From Phycisphaerales bacterium (GTDB lineage Bacteria; Planctomycetota; Phycisphaerae; Phycisphaerales; SM1A02), in contig DOVP01000250.1 of assembly GCA_003520025.1 (NCBI GenBank), positions 1,774 through 15,084 on the forward strand: 13,311 bases of DNA. Direction: 5' to 3'. The notes below the pieces were generated by a model. That model did not search any database. It worked only from the letters and a program-made list of their open reading frames with translations, and was not told the origin of the DNA. The position numbers and the translations under genes were made by a program. Positions 7,238-13,311 of this stretch are shown here, piece after piece (the first letter of the stretch is position 1; each line of letters begins with the position of its first letter).

Positions 7238-8560
7238 ATGGATGCATTGCGGATTCAGGGAAGCGCCCGCCTGAGCGGCACACTCGCCGTGGATGGCTCG
7301 AAAAACGCTTCGCTCCCCGCGATGGCCGCCGCAATCCTCTCGACCGGCACAGTCCGACTTCGTGATGTGCCGCCGCTTTCAGACATCGACAACATGGCCC
7401 GCCTGCTCGGGGAACTCGGCTGCGAGGTGCAGCAGGATGATCGGGACATCACGATCCGAACGATCGATCCCACCGCGAGCCACGCCCGCTACGACATCGT
7501 CCGCACGATGCGGGCGAGCATCTGCGTGCTCGGGCCCCTGCTCGCAGCCCGCGGCGAAGCCCGCGTATCGATGCCCGGAGGCTGCGCGATCGGCGATCGG
7601 CCGGTTGATCTGCATCTGCGAGGACTCGAAGCACTCGGCGCCACGATTGAACTCGATGGTGGTGACATCATCGCGCGGGCAGATCAGCTCAAGGGCGCGA
7701 CGATCTTCCTTGGCGGCCCGTTCGGTTCAACCGTCCTGGGCACGGCCAATGTGATGTCCGCTGCAGTACTCGCCGAAGGCCGCACCATCATCGAAAGCGC
7801 CGCGTGCGAGCCGGAGATCGCCGGGCTTGCGAGCATGCTCAATGCAATGGGCGCCGATGTCCGCGGCGCCGGCACGCCACGGATCGAGATCCATGGCGTC
7901 AAGTCACTTGGCGAAGTCGACTACCGCGTGATCCCCGACCGCATCGTCGCCGGCACCCTCGCCATGGCGGTGGCCATCACCAACGGCGACGCCATACTCA
8001 CCAACTTCCCGTACGACAACCTGCTCGCCGTCCTCGACCGACTCACCCTCGCTGGTGTCCATGTGCAGCGGCTCAACGACACCGAATCAGCAGAGCGGTG
8101 TACCGTCAAGATCAGCAGCGAGCGGCGATTGAAGCCGGTGCTGTTTACGACCCAGCCGTATCCGGGATACCCCACGGATTTGCAAGCCCAGATGATGGCC
8201 CTGCTGTGCCTTGCCGACGGCAACAGCATCGTGACCGAGCGGATTTACCCGGATCGGTTTTTGCATGTATCGGAACTGACTCGGATGGGCGCCAAACTCT
8301 TCAGAGCAGGGCCAACCGTCGTTGTGCAGGGCGGGCCACAACTCATCGGCGCTCCCGTGATGGCCAGCGACCTGCGTGGATCGGCAGCCCTCATCATGGC
8401 CGGCCTCGCCGCGAGAGGCGAAACGATCGTGCAGCGGATCTACCACGTCGATCGCGGGTATGTGAAACTCGAAGCACAACTCAACGCCCTCGGGGCCGGC
8501 ATCGAACGCTTCGACCTCGGCGTGTCGGATCCGATCGAGGTTGCAGCGACGGCGCAATAG
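7238..8560 (+). CDS. murA: UDP-N-acetylglucosamine 1-carboxyvinyltransferase MurA
   Basis: MurA is the first committed enzyme of peptidoglycan synthesis: it transfers enolpyruvate from PEP to UDP-GlcNAc in the cytoplasm. The start ATG 7238 follows AAGGAGG (7222-7228) by nine bases. The 440-residue product has the inverted alpha/beta EPSP-synthase-like fold. Key residues are visible: Lys22-Asn23 (DGSKNASLP), the RASICVLGPLLA helix, catalytic Cys116 in MPGGCAIGDRPVDLHL (Cys115 of E. coli, the fosfomycin target), Asp314 in YPGYPTDLQAQ, and Arg380 in SDLRGSAALIMAGL. Length is slightly above the usual 417-430. No active-site residue is missing, so the enzyme should be functional and, at this position, fosfomycin-sensitive. 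It stands alone between the divergent fibro-slime gene and the convergent RNA methyltransferase gene (38-nt gap, no hairpin seen). Confidence 0.97.
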   Translation: MDALRIQGSARLSGTLAVDGSKNASLPAMAAAILSTGTVRLRDVPPLSDIDNMARLLGELGCEVQQDDRDITIRTIDPTASHARYDIVRTMRASICVLGPLLAARGEARVSMPGGCAIGDRPVDLHLRGLEALGATIELDGGDIIARADQLKGATIFLGGPFGSTVLGTANVMSAAVLAEGRTIIESAACEPEIAGLASMLNAMGADVRGAGTPRIEIHGVKSLGEVDYRVIPDRIVAGTLAMAVAITNGDAILTNFPYDNLLAVLDRLTLAGVHVQRLNDTESAERCTVKISSERRLKPVLFTTQPYPGYPTDLQAQMMALLCLADGNSIVTERIYPDRFLHVSELTRMGAKLFRAGPTVVVQGGPQLIGAPVMASDLRGSAALIMAGLAARGETIVQRIYHVDRGYVKLEAQLNALGAGIERFDLGVSDPIEVAATAQ

Positions 8561-8598
8561 AGGCCAGTCACCGACGCGGGGGAGATGACCGATAGAGT

Positions 8599-9438
8599 TC
8601 ACGCTCGGCCTTGGGCTCCGGAGTGGTGCCTGATCCGGTTCATCACAATCCCGGCGGCCACCACCACGTTCAGCGACGGCACACCTGCCGCCATTGGAAT
8701 TTCCACGATGTCATCGGCGATATCAAGCACGGAACGATCGAGTCCCTGTCCTTCGGCGCCGACGATCACGATGGTCCGTTCGCCGAACTCGCACCCGTCC
8801 AGGGGCGTCCCCCCCTCACCTGACTCGACCGCAACGATCCGAAAGCCGCGCTCGGACCGCAGCATCCCCGCCGCTTCGGGAAGATCCACACACTCCGCCC
8901 ACGGCACGCTCAGCGCATGCCCCATCGATACACGAATCGCCTTGCGATACAGCGGATCGCAGCAGCCTTCCGCAAGCAGCATGTGATCAACGCCAAAGGC
9001 TGCCGCGGTTCGAAACAGGCCGCCCATGTTGTCGGAGTTGTTGATGCCGGCAGCAGCGAGGATCAGACACGGCTCCTCCCCGGGAACCCGCTCAAGCAGC
9101 CGATCAAACGCGACATCCTGTTCGCTCGGACGCCATCCGGCAGCAAGTACTCCGCGGTGAATATGGAAGCCTGCGATCTGCTCCATGACCTCAAGGTCGG
9201 CCACGTACACCCCCACTTCCGCGGGCAGGTTCCCCATCGCATCGGCCAACCGCTCGAATTTGGCGGGCGAGAGCAGCAGGCTGTGCAGCCGCTCTGGCGT
9301 TCGCAGCAGCCGCCGCACGACCATCTCCGACTCGGCCATGAAGATGCCCTGACGGCCACGCAGATCGCGATCACGTACATCCCGGAAGACCTCCACCCGT
9401 GGGTCATCGAGGTCGGTGATCGGCAGTGGGCCGCTCAC
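8599..9438 (-). CDS. SpoU/TrmH-family RNA 2'-O-methyltransferase
   Basis: This is a SPOUT-superfamily enzyme that uses S-adenosylmethionine to methylate a ribose 2'-OH in tRNA or rRNA. The 279-residue product has an N-terminal RNA-binding region (GIFMAESEMVVRRLL, about 31-45) and a C-terminal knotted domain with the three family motifs. Motif 1 is INNSDNMGGLFRTAAAFG (132-149) with the conserved Arg143, motif 2 is IVIVGAEGQGL (223-233), and motif 3 is IPMAAGVPSLNVVVA (247-261). Motif 3 usually reads SLNVS or SLNVA, so SLNVV is a mild variant. The start is GTG 9438-9436, which overlaps the TGA of the MCE gene (GTGA), so it is translationally coupled as the last gene of the lipid transport operon. 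The exact RNA target cannot be told from sequence. Its functional link to the transporter is unclear and may simply be shared transcription. Confidence 0.9.
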   Translation of the reverse strand: MSGPLPITDLDDPRVEVFRDVRDRDLRGRQGIFMAESEMVVRRLLRTPERLHSLLLSPAKFERLADAMGNLPAEVGVYVADLEVMEQIAGFHIHRGVLAAGWRPSEQDVAFDRLLERVPGEEPCLILAAAGINNSDNMGGLFRTAAAFGVDHMLLAEGCCDPLYRKAIRVSMGHALSVPWAECVDLPEAAGMLRSERGFRIVAVESGEGGTPLDGCEFGERTIVIVGAEGQGLDRSVLDIADDIVEIPMAAGVPSLNVVVAAGIVMNRIRHHSGAQGRA

Positions 9439-10742
9439 TTCTCGGCCGGATTCGCCACGCCATGCAGCACCTGAGACAGTTGCTTCTGCGCCCGCTCGTA
9501 CCGCTGCACAGCTGCGTTGAGATTGTCTCGCACCAAAGTAAAATCACGCGCATCCGTGGAGAGATCATCGCCTCGAGTCTGTACAAGGCGATCCATGCTC
9601 TCGGCAGCAGACTTCAGATCGGCGGCGCCGAAGACGAAGTTGCGAGAGGCCTCGTAGAGCAACTCGTTTGTGACTTCATGTTCGCTCGGCGTATACAGCA
9701 AACGCCATGGGGCATTTCTCGCCTCCTGCGTGAGAAGCAACAACTGCTGCGAGGAGAGATCAAGATTCGCGAGTGTTCCTCCAATATCCGCGACCCAGAG
9801 CGGCGCATTGGCGCGAAGTTCTGCAATCACCACCTCGGCATCTTCAGCCGCAGCGGTGACATCATCAATGATGAGTTGGAACTTCTTCTTGTTGGCATCA
9901 ATGAACGATTGCACATCCTCCACGATCTTGGCCAAATTGCCGCCCTGATCGAGCACGGTACTGATTTCATCCGACCAACCGGGCTTGCCGTCCGCCCCTA
10001 TCCAGTCGGACTTCACTCTCGTTACAAGCGTCTTGATGTCGCCGCCGGCTGTCTCGCCAAGCACCCATTCGATGACATAGCCGTCGTCACCCATCTTCTC
10101 GAACACTTCGCCGAGCGTATCGACTCCGGTCGCGATCGAGGCCGCTTGATCTTTGCCGAGAATCCACTCAAGCACATATCCCGTCTTCCGCAACTGGTTT
10201 GTAATTGCCTCGACATGATTGATTGTATCGGTGATCTTGGCGGCGTCGGGACCGAGCAACGATCCGAGCATGCCACCTGAAGGAGTCCCTTTCAGTTCGT
10301 CGCCCGCCGCGAGGTGGGTTCCGGGCTCGCCCTGATCAAGCGGCGTGCGGTGGGATGCCGCCCACCCGACCGACGAGATCAGAATATGGGAGTCTCCGCT
10401 GATCAGACCACTGTGAATCGACGCGACAGCGTTGGAATACAGTTCCACTTCACTCGGCAGCGAGAACTCAATCTCGATGGTTCGCTCCGGATTCTGATCC
10501 AACTTCAGTCCGACCGAATCGACATGCCCCATCAATAGTCCACCAACCCGAACGACGCTGCCTGGCTTGAGGAAGCCCACACCATCTCGAACCGTGAAGT
10601 TCACGCGATAACTCGTCATCGATGGGCCAGTGATCGCGCCCCACAGGTCGCCGAGAATGAAAATGACCGCCACGCCCACCGCGATCGACACGAATACGAA
10701 GAGCCCCGCCTTGATGTTGTTCTCGCTGTTCCGTGCGCTCAT
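9435..10742 (-). CDS. mlaD: MlaD-type MCE domain lipid transport protein
   Basis: This is the substrate-binding subunit of an Mla-like lipid transporter, anchored in the inner membrane and facing the periplasm. The 435-residue product has one N-terminal membrane span (12-32), then an MCE domain (about 44-122: YRVNFTVRDGVGFLKPGSVVRVGGLLMGHVDSV). A long, mainly helical, coiled-coil-like C-terminal region follows, as in MCE proteins that form a tube or needle. The late motif APWRLLYTPSEHEVTNELLYEA (about 344-365) recalls a segment I associate with planctomycete MCE proteins. Two near-identical blocks, GYVLEWILGKD (188-198) and GYVIEWVLGET (221-231), lie 33 residues apart. E. coli MlaD is only about 183 residues. 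The ATG at 10742 is one base after the stop of the ATPase gene, with GGGAAG upstream. Its stop overlaps the methyltransferase start. Confidence 0.9.
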   Translation of the reverse strand: MSARNSENNIKAGLFVFVSIAVGVAVIFILGDLWGAITGPSMTSYRVNFTVRDGVGFLKPGSVVRVGGLLMGHVDSVGLKLDQNPERTIEIEFSLPSEVELYSNAVASIHSGLISGDSHILISSVGWAASHRTPLDQGEPGTHLAAGDELKGTPSGGMLGSLLGPDAAKITDTINHVEAITNQLRKTGYVLEWILGKDQAASIATGVDTLGEVFEKMGDDGYVIEWVLGETAGGDIKTLVTRVKSDWIGADGKPGWSDEISTVLDQGGNLAKIVEDVQSFIDANKKKFQLIIDDVTAAAEDAEVVIAELRANAPLWVADIGGTLANLDLSSQQLLLLTQEARNAPWRLLYTPSEHEVTNELLYEASRNFVFGAADLKSAAESMDRLVQTRGDDLSTDARDFTLVRDNLNAAVQRYERAQKQLSQVLHGVANPAEK

Positions 10743-10743
10743 A

Positions 10744-11712
10744 TCAGGACTTCCCTTTCGCTTTGGATTCGCCCTTGAACAGACCCTGCCAGAATCCTAC
10801 CTCCCCAGAAGACCGGACACCTCGAGTGGATTGCACGGATCGACCACCTGTCAGTTTGCTGTTGTCGATGCCGAGCAAATCGGCCGCATACGAGTTGTCG
10901 GCTCCTTGGGCGTGTTCGGTCATCGGCCCCTCGGGGGCGCCTCGCAGAAACTGCCGAATCAACTGCTGATTCTCGTTCAATTCGCCAAGACGATCTTCAG
11001 GCCAGTCCCGCAAGGCCTCGAAATCGGCCCGAGGTGCATTCATGAGAACCCGCCCTTGATGCAACATCACCATCCGATCGGCAATCGTAAAGGCCGAATC
11101 CATCTCGTGGGTGACGACGACGCTGGCCACGCCGAGCCGCTTGGTGAGGTCGATCATCAACTGATCGATCGAGGCCGAGGTCACCGGGTCCAGACCGGCA
11201 CTTGGCTCGTCATAGAACAGGATCTCCGGATCAAGCGCCAGTGCCCGAGCGAGCCCCGCACGCTTCTTCATCCCGCCGCTGATCTGCGCGGGGTACTTCT
11301 CGGCTGCTTCTCGCAGATCCACCAGTTCCAATTTGATCTTGACCATCATGTCGATGATGGACGCATCGAGGTCGGTGTGCTCCTCTAGGATGAGCGACAC
11401 ATTCTCGGCCACCGTCATCGAATTGAAGAGTGCCCCGGACTGAAACAAGATGCCGAACCGTTTGCGAACGCCATTGAGTTCATTCTCATCAAGGATCGCA
11501 ATATCCTTGCCCAGTACCTGCACATGCCCCTCCTCCGGAATAAGCGACCCGATCATGATCCTGAGCGTCGTGGACTTGCCACAGCCCGAGCCGCCCATGA
11601 TGACAACCGTCTCGCCGCGGCGAACTTCGATATTGACGCCATCGAGAACGGTCTGATCACCAAACCGCTTGACGACATCCTTCATCTCGATCACAACATC
11701 TGAATCGCTCAC
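10744..11712 (-). CDS. mlaF: MlaF-type ABC transporter ATPase
   Basis: This cytoplasmic ATPase drives lipid movement through an MCE transporter. The 322-residue product has all ABC motifs: Walker A GGSGCGKST (40-48), Q-loop Gln91 in FQSGALF, signature ISGGMKKRAGLARAL (144-158), Walker B ILFYDEPSAGLDP (164-176) and switch His202 in THEM. The SGALFNSMTVAENV segment and GGMKKRAG signature are those of the MlaF/Ttg2A family rather than of importers for sugars or metals. The 65-residue C-terminal tail (about 258-322) is polar and ends in FWQGLFKGESKAKGKS; it is longer than in E. coli MlaF (about 269 residues) and may be disordered. The start is GTG 11712-11710, overlapping the TGA of the upstream membrane protein gene (GTGA). 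The partner MCE protein follows after one base, but no MlaE permease is in the window. Confidence 0.93.
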   Translation of the reverse strand: MSDSDVVIEMKDVVKRFGDQTVLDGVNIEVRRGETVVIMGGSGCGKSTTLRIMIGSLIPEEGHVQVLGKDIAILDENELNGVRKRFGILFQSGALFNSMTVAENVSLILEEHTDLDASIIDMMVKIKLELVDLREAAEKYPAQISGGMKKRAGLARALALDPEILFYDEPSAGLDPVTSASIDQLMIDLTKRLGVASVVVTHEMDSAFTIADRMVMLHQGRVLMNAPRADFEALRDWPEDRLGELNENQQLIRQFLRGAPEGPMTEHAQGADNSYAADLLGIDNSKLTGGRSVQSTRGVRSSGEVGFWQGLFKGESKAKGKS

Positions 11713-12341
11713 TGATCTTCGCCCACGGATTTTCCGATCGGCCAGACAAGAGACCCGCCCTCCGGTGTCGTGACCTCAAACCGATCAAACGCCGTCACCC
11801 AGCCTCGCTCGGGGTCGCTGAGCAGGAATCTCGCTCGCATCGGTACCGCGCCGTCTTCGAACATCGCCTCATACCGTACCCACATCCACCAGCCGACGGC
11901 TGTGTCATCGCCCTCGGGCGATGCCTCAGCCTCGGGCCGCTCAACTGGGCGGGTTGATCGGATGATGCCGAGTTGCTTCGTAAGACTCGCTAGAAATCCT
12001 GCCGCAGCCTCTTGTGATTCACTGCTGGAAGTTCCTTCGAGAAACGCCGCCACATCGCCGTGTTGCCCCTCTGCGATCAGTTGGGCCGGACCCTCCAGCA
12101 AGGGTGTTCGGACATGATTGTTCCACCACAGAGCCCCGATGGTCGTGATCGGCGTGAGCACCGCAGCGAGCACGATGGCGGCGATGGCCAGACGCCGTCC
12201 CCGCCGCCCGTTTCTTGAAACATCCCGCAGCGCCAATAATCCAGCCGGTATCGCCGCAGCGGTCACGAATGGACACAGCCCAATCGCCAACACGATGGCG
12301 ACCACCGACCAAGCGCTCAATCGTCCGCGGCCATCACTCAA
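11709..12341 (-). CDS. DUF4190-like membrane protein (second paralogue)
   Basis: The product has 210 residues and unknown function. It has two hydrophobic segments, at about 11-38 (WSVVAIVLAIGLCPFVTAA with Pro breaks, ending in AGLLALRDV) and 50-73. They are joined by the basic loop SRNGRRGRR, the pattern of DUF4190 membrane domains. A soluble region of about 135 residues follows; it ends in a WWMWVRYEAMFEDG and FLLSDPERGWVTAFDRFEV beta-rich segment. The start is TTG 12341-12339, overlapping the upstream TGA (TTGA), with GGAG about nine bases before it; the nearby ATG and GTG are out of frame. It shares layout and a W..W...-to-DG segment with the preceding gene, so the pair looks like an old tandem duplication. 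Overlap with the mlaF-like gene downstream suggests a role in the lipid transport complex, but this is inference. Confidence 0.75.
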   Translation of the reverse strand: MSDGRGRLSAWSVVAIVLAIGLCPFVTAAAIPAGLLALRDVSRNGRRGRRLAIAAIVLAAVLTPITTIGALWWNNHVRTPLLEGPAQLIAEGQHGDVAAFLEGTSSSESQEAAAGFLASLTKQLGIIRSTRPVERPEAEASPEGDDTAVGWWMWVRYEAMFEDGAVPMRARFLLSDPERGWVTAFDRFEVTTPEGGSLVWPIGKSVGEDQ

Positions 12342-13018
12342 GGGGCTGGCTCCACGGCACCGGGAGGAAGTGACACGTCACCCTCTGGCCCGTCAATGAG
12401 TACTTGCCGAAGCACCGCCCGCGGATAGATCGAGCCGGCGGCAGGTTGCAGTTCGTACTGGGCAGAGCCGTCATAGTGCGCATCACCGATGACGACATCC
12501 AGCCACGCGGACCACAACGGCTGCCAGATGCCGGTGCCGGGCATGGGTTGCATTGACACGATGCCGACGCTCTTCACTTCGCCGAGCGTGGCGATGGACG
12601 CGCCAAAAGCCACCACGTCGCCTTCGCTCGGCCGCGGTGGCGGCGGCGAAGAAGGTGACCAGCGAGCCAGAGCCGCTTGCGGACGACCTTCGGCAGCATC
12701 TTTGAGGAAATCCCTGGTCGTTTCGGCTGCAGTCTGATGGATCGCCTGCTCGCCCCACTCCGCCAAGTTCGTCCACGCCCACCATCCCGCAACGGACGCG
12801 ATGATGCCGCCCCAGATCGCCACCCTTGCCGCCCTTCTTCCTCGCAATTGACCGCCAGCAGCCTTCACTCGAGCAAGTGCCACCATGCCCAGCACCGACC
12901 CGATCAGGTTCAGCGGCACGCACATCGGCAGAACGGCCAGTACCAACGCGATCACGGCCATGGCCGAGGTCTTGTGTGGAGCCGGTTGCGGTTCGAATTT
13001 GGAACGTTCCTCACTCAT
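12338..13018 (-). CDS. DUF4190-domain membrane protein, first gene of the MCE operon
   Basis: The product has 226 residues and unknown function. It has a polar N-terminus (1-17), a DUF4190-type membrane module with hydrophobic segments at about 19-50 and 65-83 separated by KAAGGQLRGRRAAR, and then a soluble region. That region starts with a helix (about 88-120), continues through a Pro-rich linker (SPSSPPPPRPSEG, 121-133) and ends in a beta-rich domain. The typical DUF4190 pattern IGSVLGMVALARVKAAGG is clear. I choose ATG 13018-13016 (MSEERSKFE) as the start. The frame extends 14 codons upstream to a GTG at 13060, but that would overlap murD and lacks a ribosome site. No Shine-Dalgarno is visible for either. 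It is the first gene of the five-gene operon. The stop overlaps the TTG start of its paralogue by four bases, so the two products are probably made together. Confidence 0.78.
   Translation of the reverse strand: MSEERSKFEPQPAPHKTSAMAVIALVLAVLPMCVPLNLIGSVLGMVALARVKAAGGQLRGRRAARVAIWGGIIASVAGWWAWTNLAEWGEQAIHQTAAETTRDFLKDAAEGRPQAALARWSPSSPPPPRPSEGDVVAFGASIATLGEVKSVGIVSMQPMPGTGIWQPLWSAWLDVVIGDAHYDGSAQYELQPAAGSIYPRAVLRQVLIDGPEGDVSLPPGAVEPAP
13001..13010. repeat. 10-bp palindrome GGAACGTTCC
   Basis: A perfect inverted repeat lies just inside the first codons of the DUF4190 gene, 20 nt from the 14-bp palindrome. A 10-bp palindrome is common by chance, so this is noted only because of its position near a shared promoter region. 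Confidence 0.25.
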
Positions 13019-13030
13019 CGTGACAGGTAA

Positions 13031-13044
13031 ATGGTACGTACCAT
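13031..13044. promoter_or_regulatory. 14-bp perfect palindrome in the murD/MCE-operon gap
   Basis: ATGGTACGTACCAT is perfectly self-complementary. It occupies the centre of the 32-nt gap between the divergent starts of the DUF4190 gene (13018) and murD (13051). The position suits an operator for a dimeric regulator acting on both directions. No clear -35/-10 pair is seen on either strand here. About one such palindrome is expected by chance in a window of this size, so function is not proven. Confidence 0.4.
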
Positions 13045-13050
13045 CGCCCC

Positions 13051-13311
13051 ATGGCGACACTCGCAGACCAACGAGTTGTGGTGATGGGGCTCGGCACCTT
13101 TGGTGGCGGCGTGGGATGCGTCTCGTGGCTGCTTGAGCAGGGTGCGGATGTCACAATCACCGACCTGCGGGACGAGCAGACGCTTGGGCCCTCGCTGAGC
13201 GAGTTTGAGCACCAGCGGTGCCGCTTGGTCCTGGGCAGGCACACCGCGGCGGATTTCGCAAAGGCCGATCTGATCATTGTGAACCCGGCAGTTCCGAAGC
13301 CTTGGTCCAAC
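13051..13311 (+). CDS. murD: UDP-N-acetylmuramoylalanine-D-glutamate ligase MurD (partial)
   Basis: Only the first 87 residues are present; the gene runs off the window end. MurD adds D-glutamate to UDP-MurNAc-L-alanine with ATP, the second amino acid step of the peptidoglycan stem peptide. What is seen is the N-terminal Rossmann-like UDP-binding domain: VVVMGLGTFGGGVG (9-22), the second strand VTITDLRD (34-41), then LVLGRHTAADFAKADLIIVNPAVPKP, where NPAVPKP fits the S/NPGVP loop of MurD. The ATP and glutamate sites lie beyond the window. The start is ATG 13051, the only start codon after an in-frame TGA at 13021-13023. No Shine-Dalgarno is visible; the leader reads CGCCCC. It is divergent from the MCE operon with a 32-nt gap that contains a palindrome. 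Confidence 0.88.
   Translation, partial: MATLADQRVVVMGLGTFGGGVGCVSWLLEQGADVTITDLRDEQTLGPSLSEFEHQRCRLVLGRHTAADFAKADLIIVNPAVPKPWSN

Noticed and set aside
7804..8595. 263-codon open frame on the plus strand
   Set aside because: Out-of-frame shadow of murA, extremely Arg/His-rich, which is typical of a shifted frame in GC-rich DNA.
8561..8598. Possible terminator between murA and the methyltransferase gene
   Set aside because: No stem of useful length could be found in the 38-nt convergent gap.
9426..10280. 284-codon open frame on the plus strand
   Set aside because: Antisense to the MCE gene, which has a clear MCE domain and operon overlaps; no family features on the plus strand.

Overview
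The window is GC-rich bacterial DNA, densely coded on both strands. Gene content suggests a Planctomycetota bacterium, perhaps of the Phycisphaerae. The clues are a Tricorn-type S41 protease with acidic inserts, a secreted fibro-slime domain protein, MurA and MurD, an MCE/Mla-type lipid transport pair and DUF4190 membrane proteins. This taxonomic placement is inferred from protein character; there is no rRNA or marker search behind it. I see no tRNA, rRNA, insertion sequence, prophage gene or CRISPR array.

Plus strand, 1-6162: a possible tail of an upstream gene; a large secreted Tricorn-like protease (158-3676); a candidate 25-residue single-span membrane microprotein whose GTG start overlaps the protease stop (3673-3750); a YbdG-type mechanosensitive channel (3820-5190); and a stand-alone plant-type ferredoxin-NADP+ reductase (5221-6162). 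A hairpin beginning in the reductase stop codon separates it from a convergent gene.

Middle, 6203-8560: a secreted fibro-slime domain protein on the minus strand (6203-7105) is divergent from murA (7238-8560). Both have strong Shine-Dalgarno sequences. murA meets the next minus-strand gene tail to tail.

Minus strand, 8599-13018, transcribed right to left: two related DUF4190-type membrane proteins, an MlaF-type ABC ATPase, an MlaD-type MCE protein and a SpoU/TrmH-family RNA methyltransferase. Three of the four junctions are 4-nt stop/start overlaps with GTG or TTG starts, and the fourth has a 1-nt gap, so the five genes are almost certainly one operon. The MlaE permease that normally joins MlaF and MlaD is absent from the window. 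The operon is divergent from a partial murD (13051 to the window end). Only 32 nt separate the two starts, and they hold a perfect 14-bp palindrome.

The common theme is the cell envelope: peptidoglycan precursor synthesis (MurA, MurD), lipid transport to or from the outer membrane (MlaF, MlaD), osmotic protection (YbdG-like) and exported proteins. No complete known defence, mobile or biosynthetic system is present. The least explained items are the MCE operon with two DUF4190 proteins and no permease, the microprotein, and the palindrome between the operon and murD.
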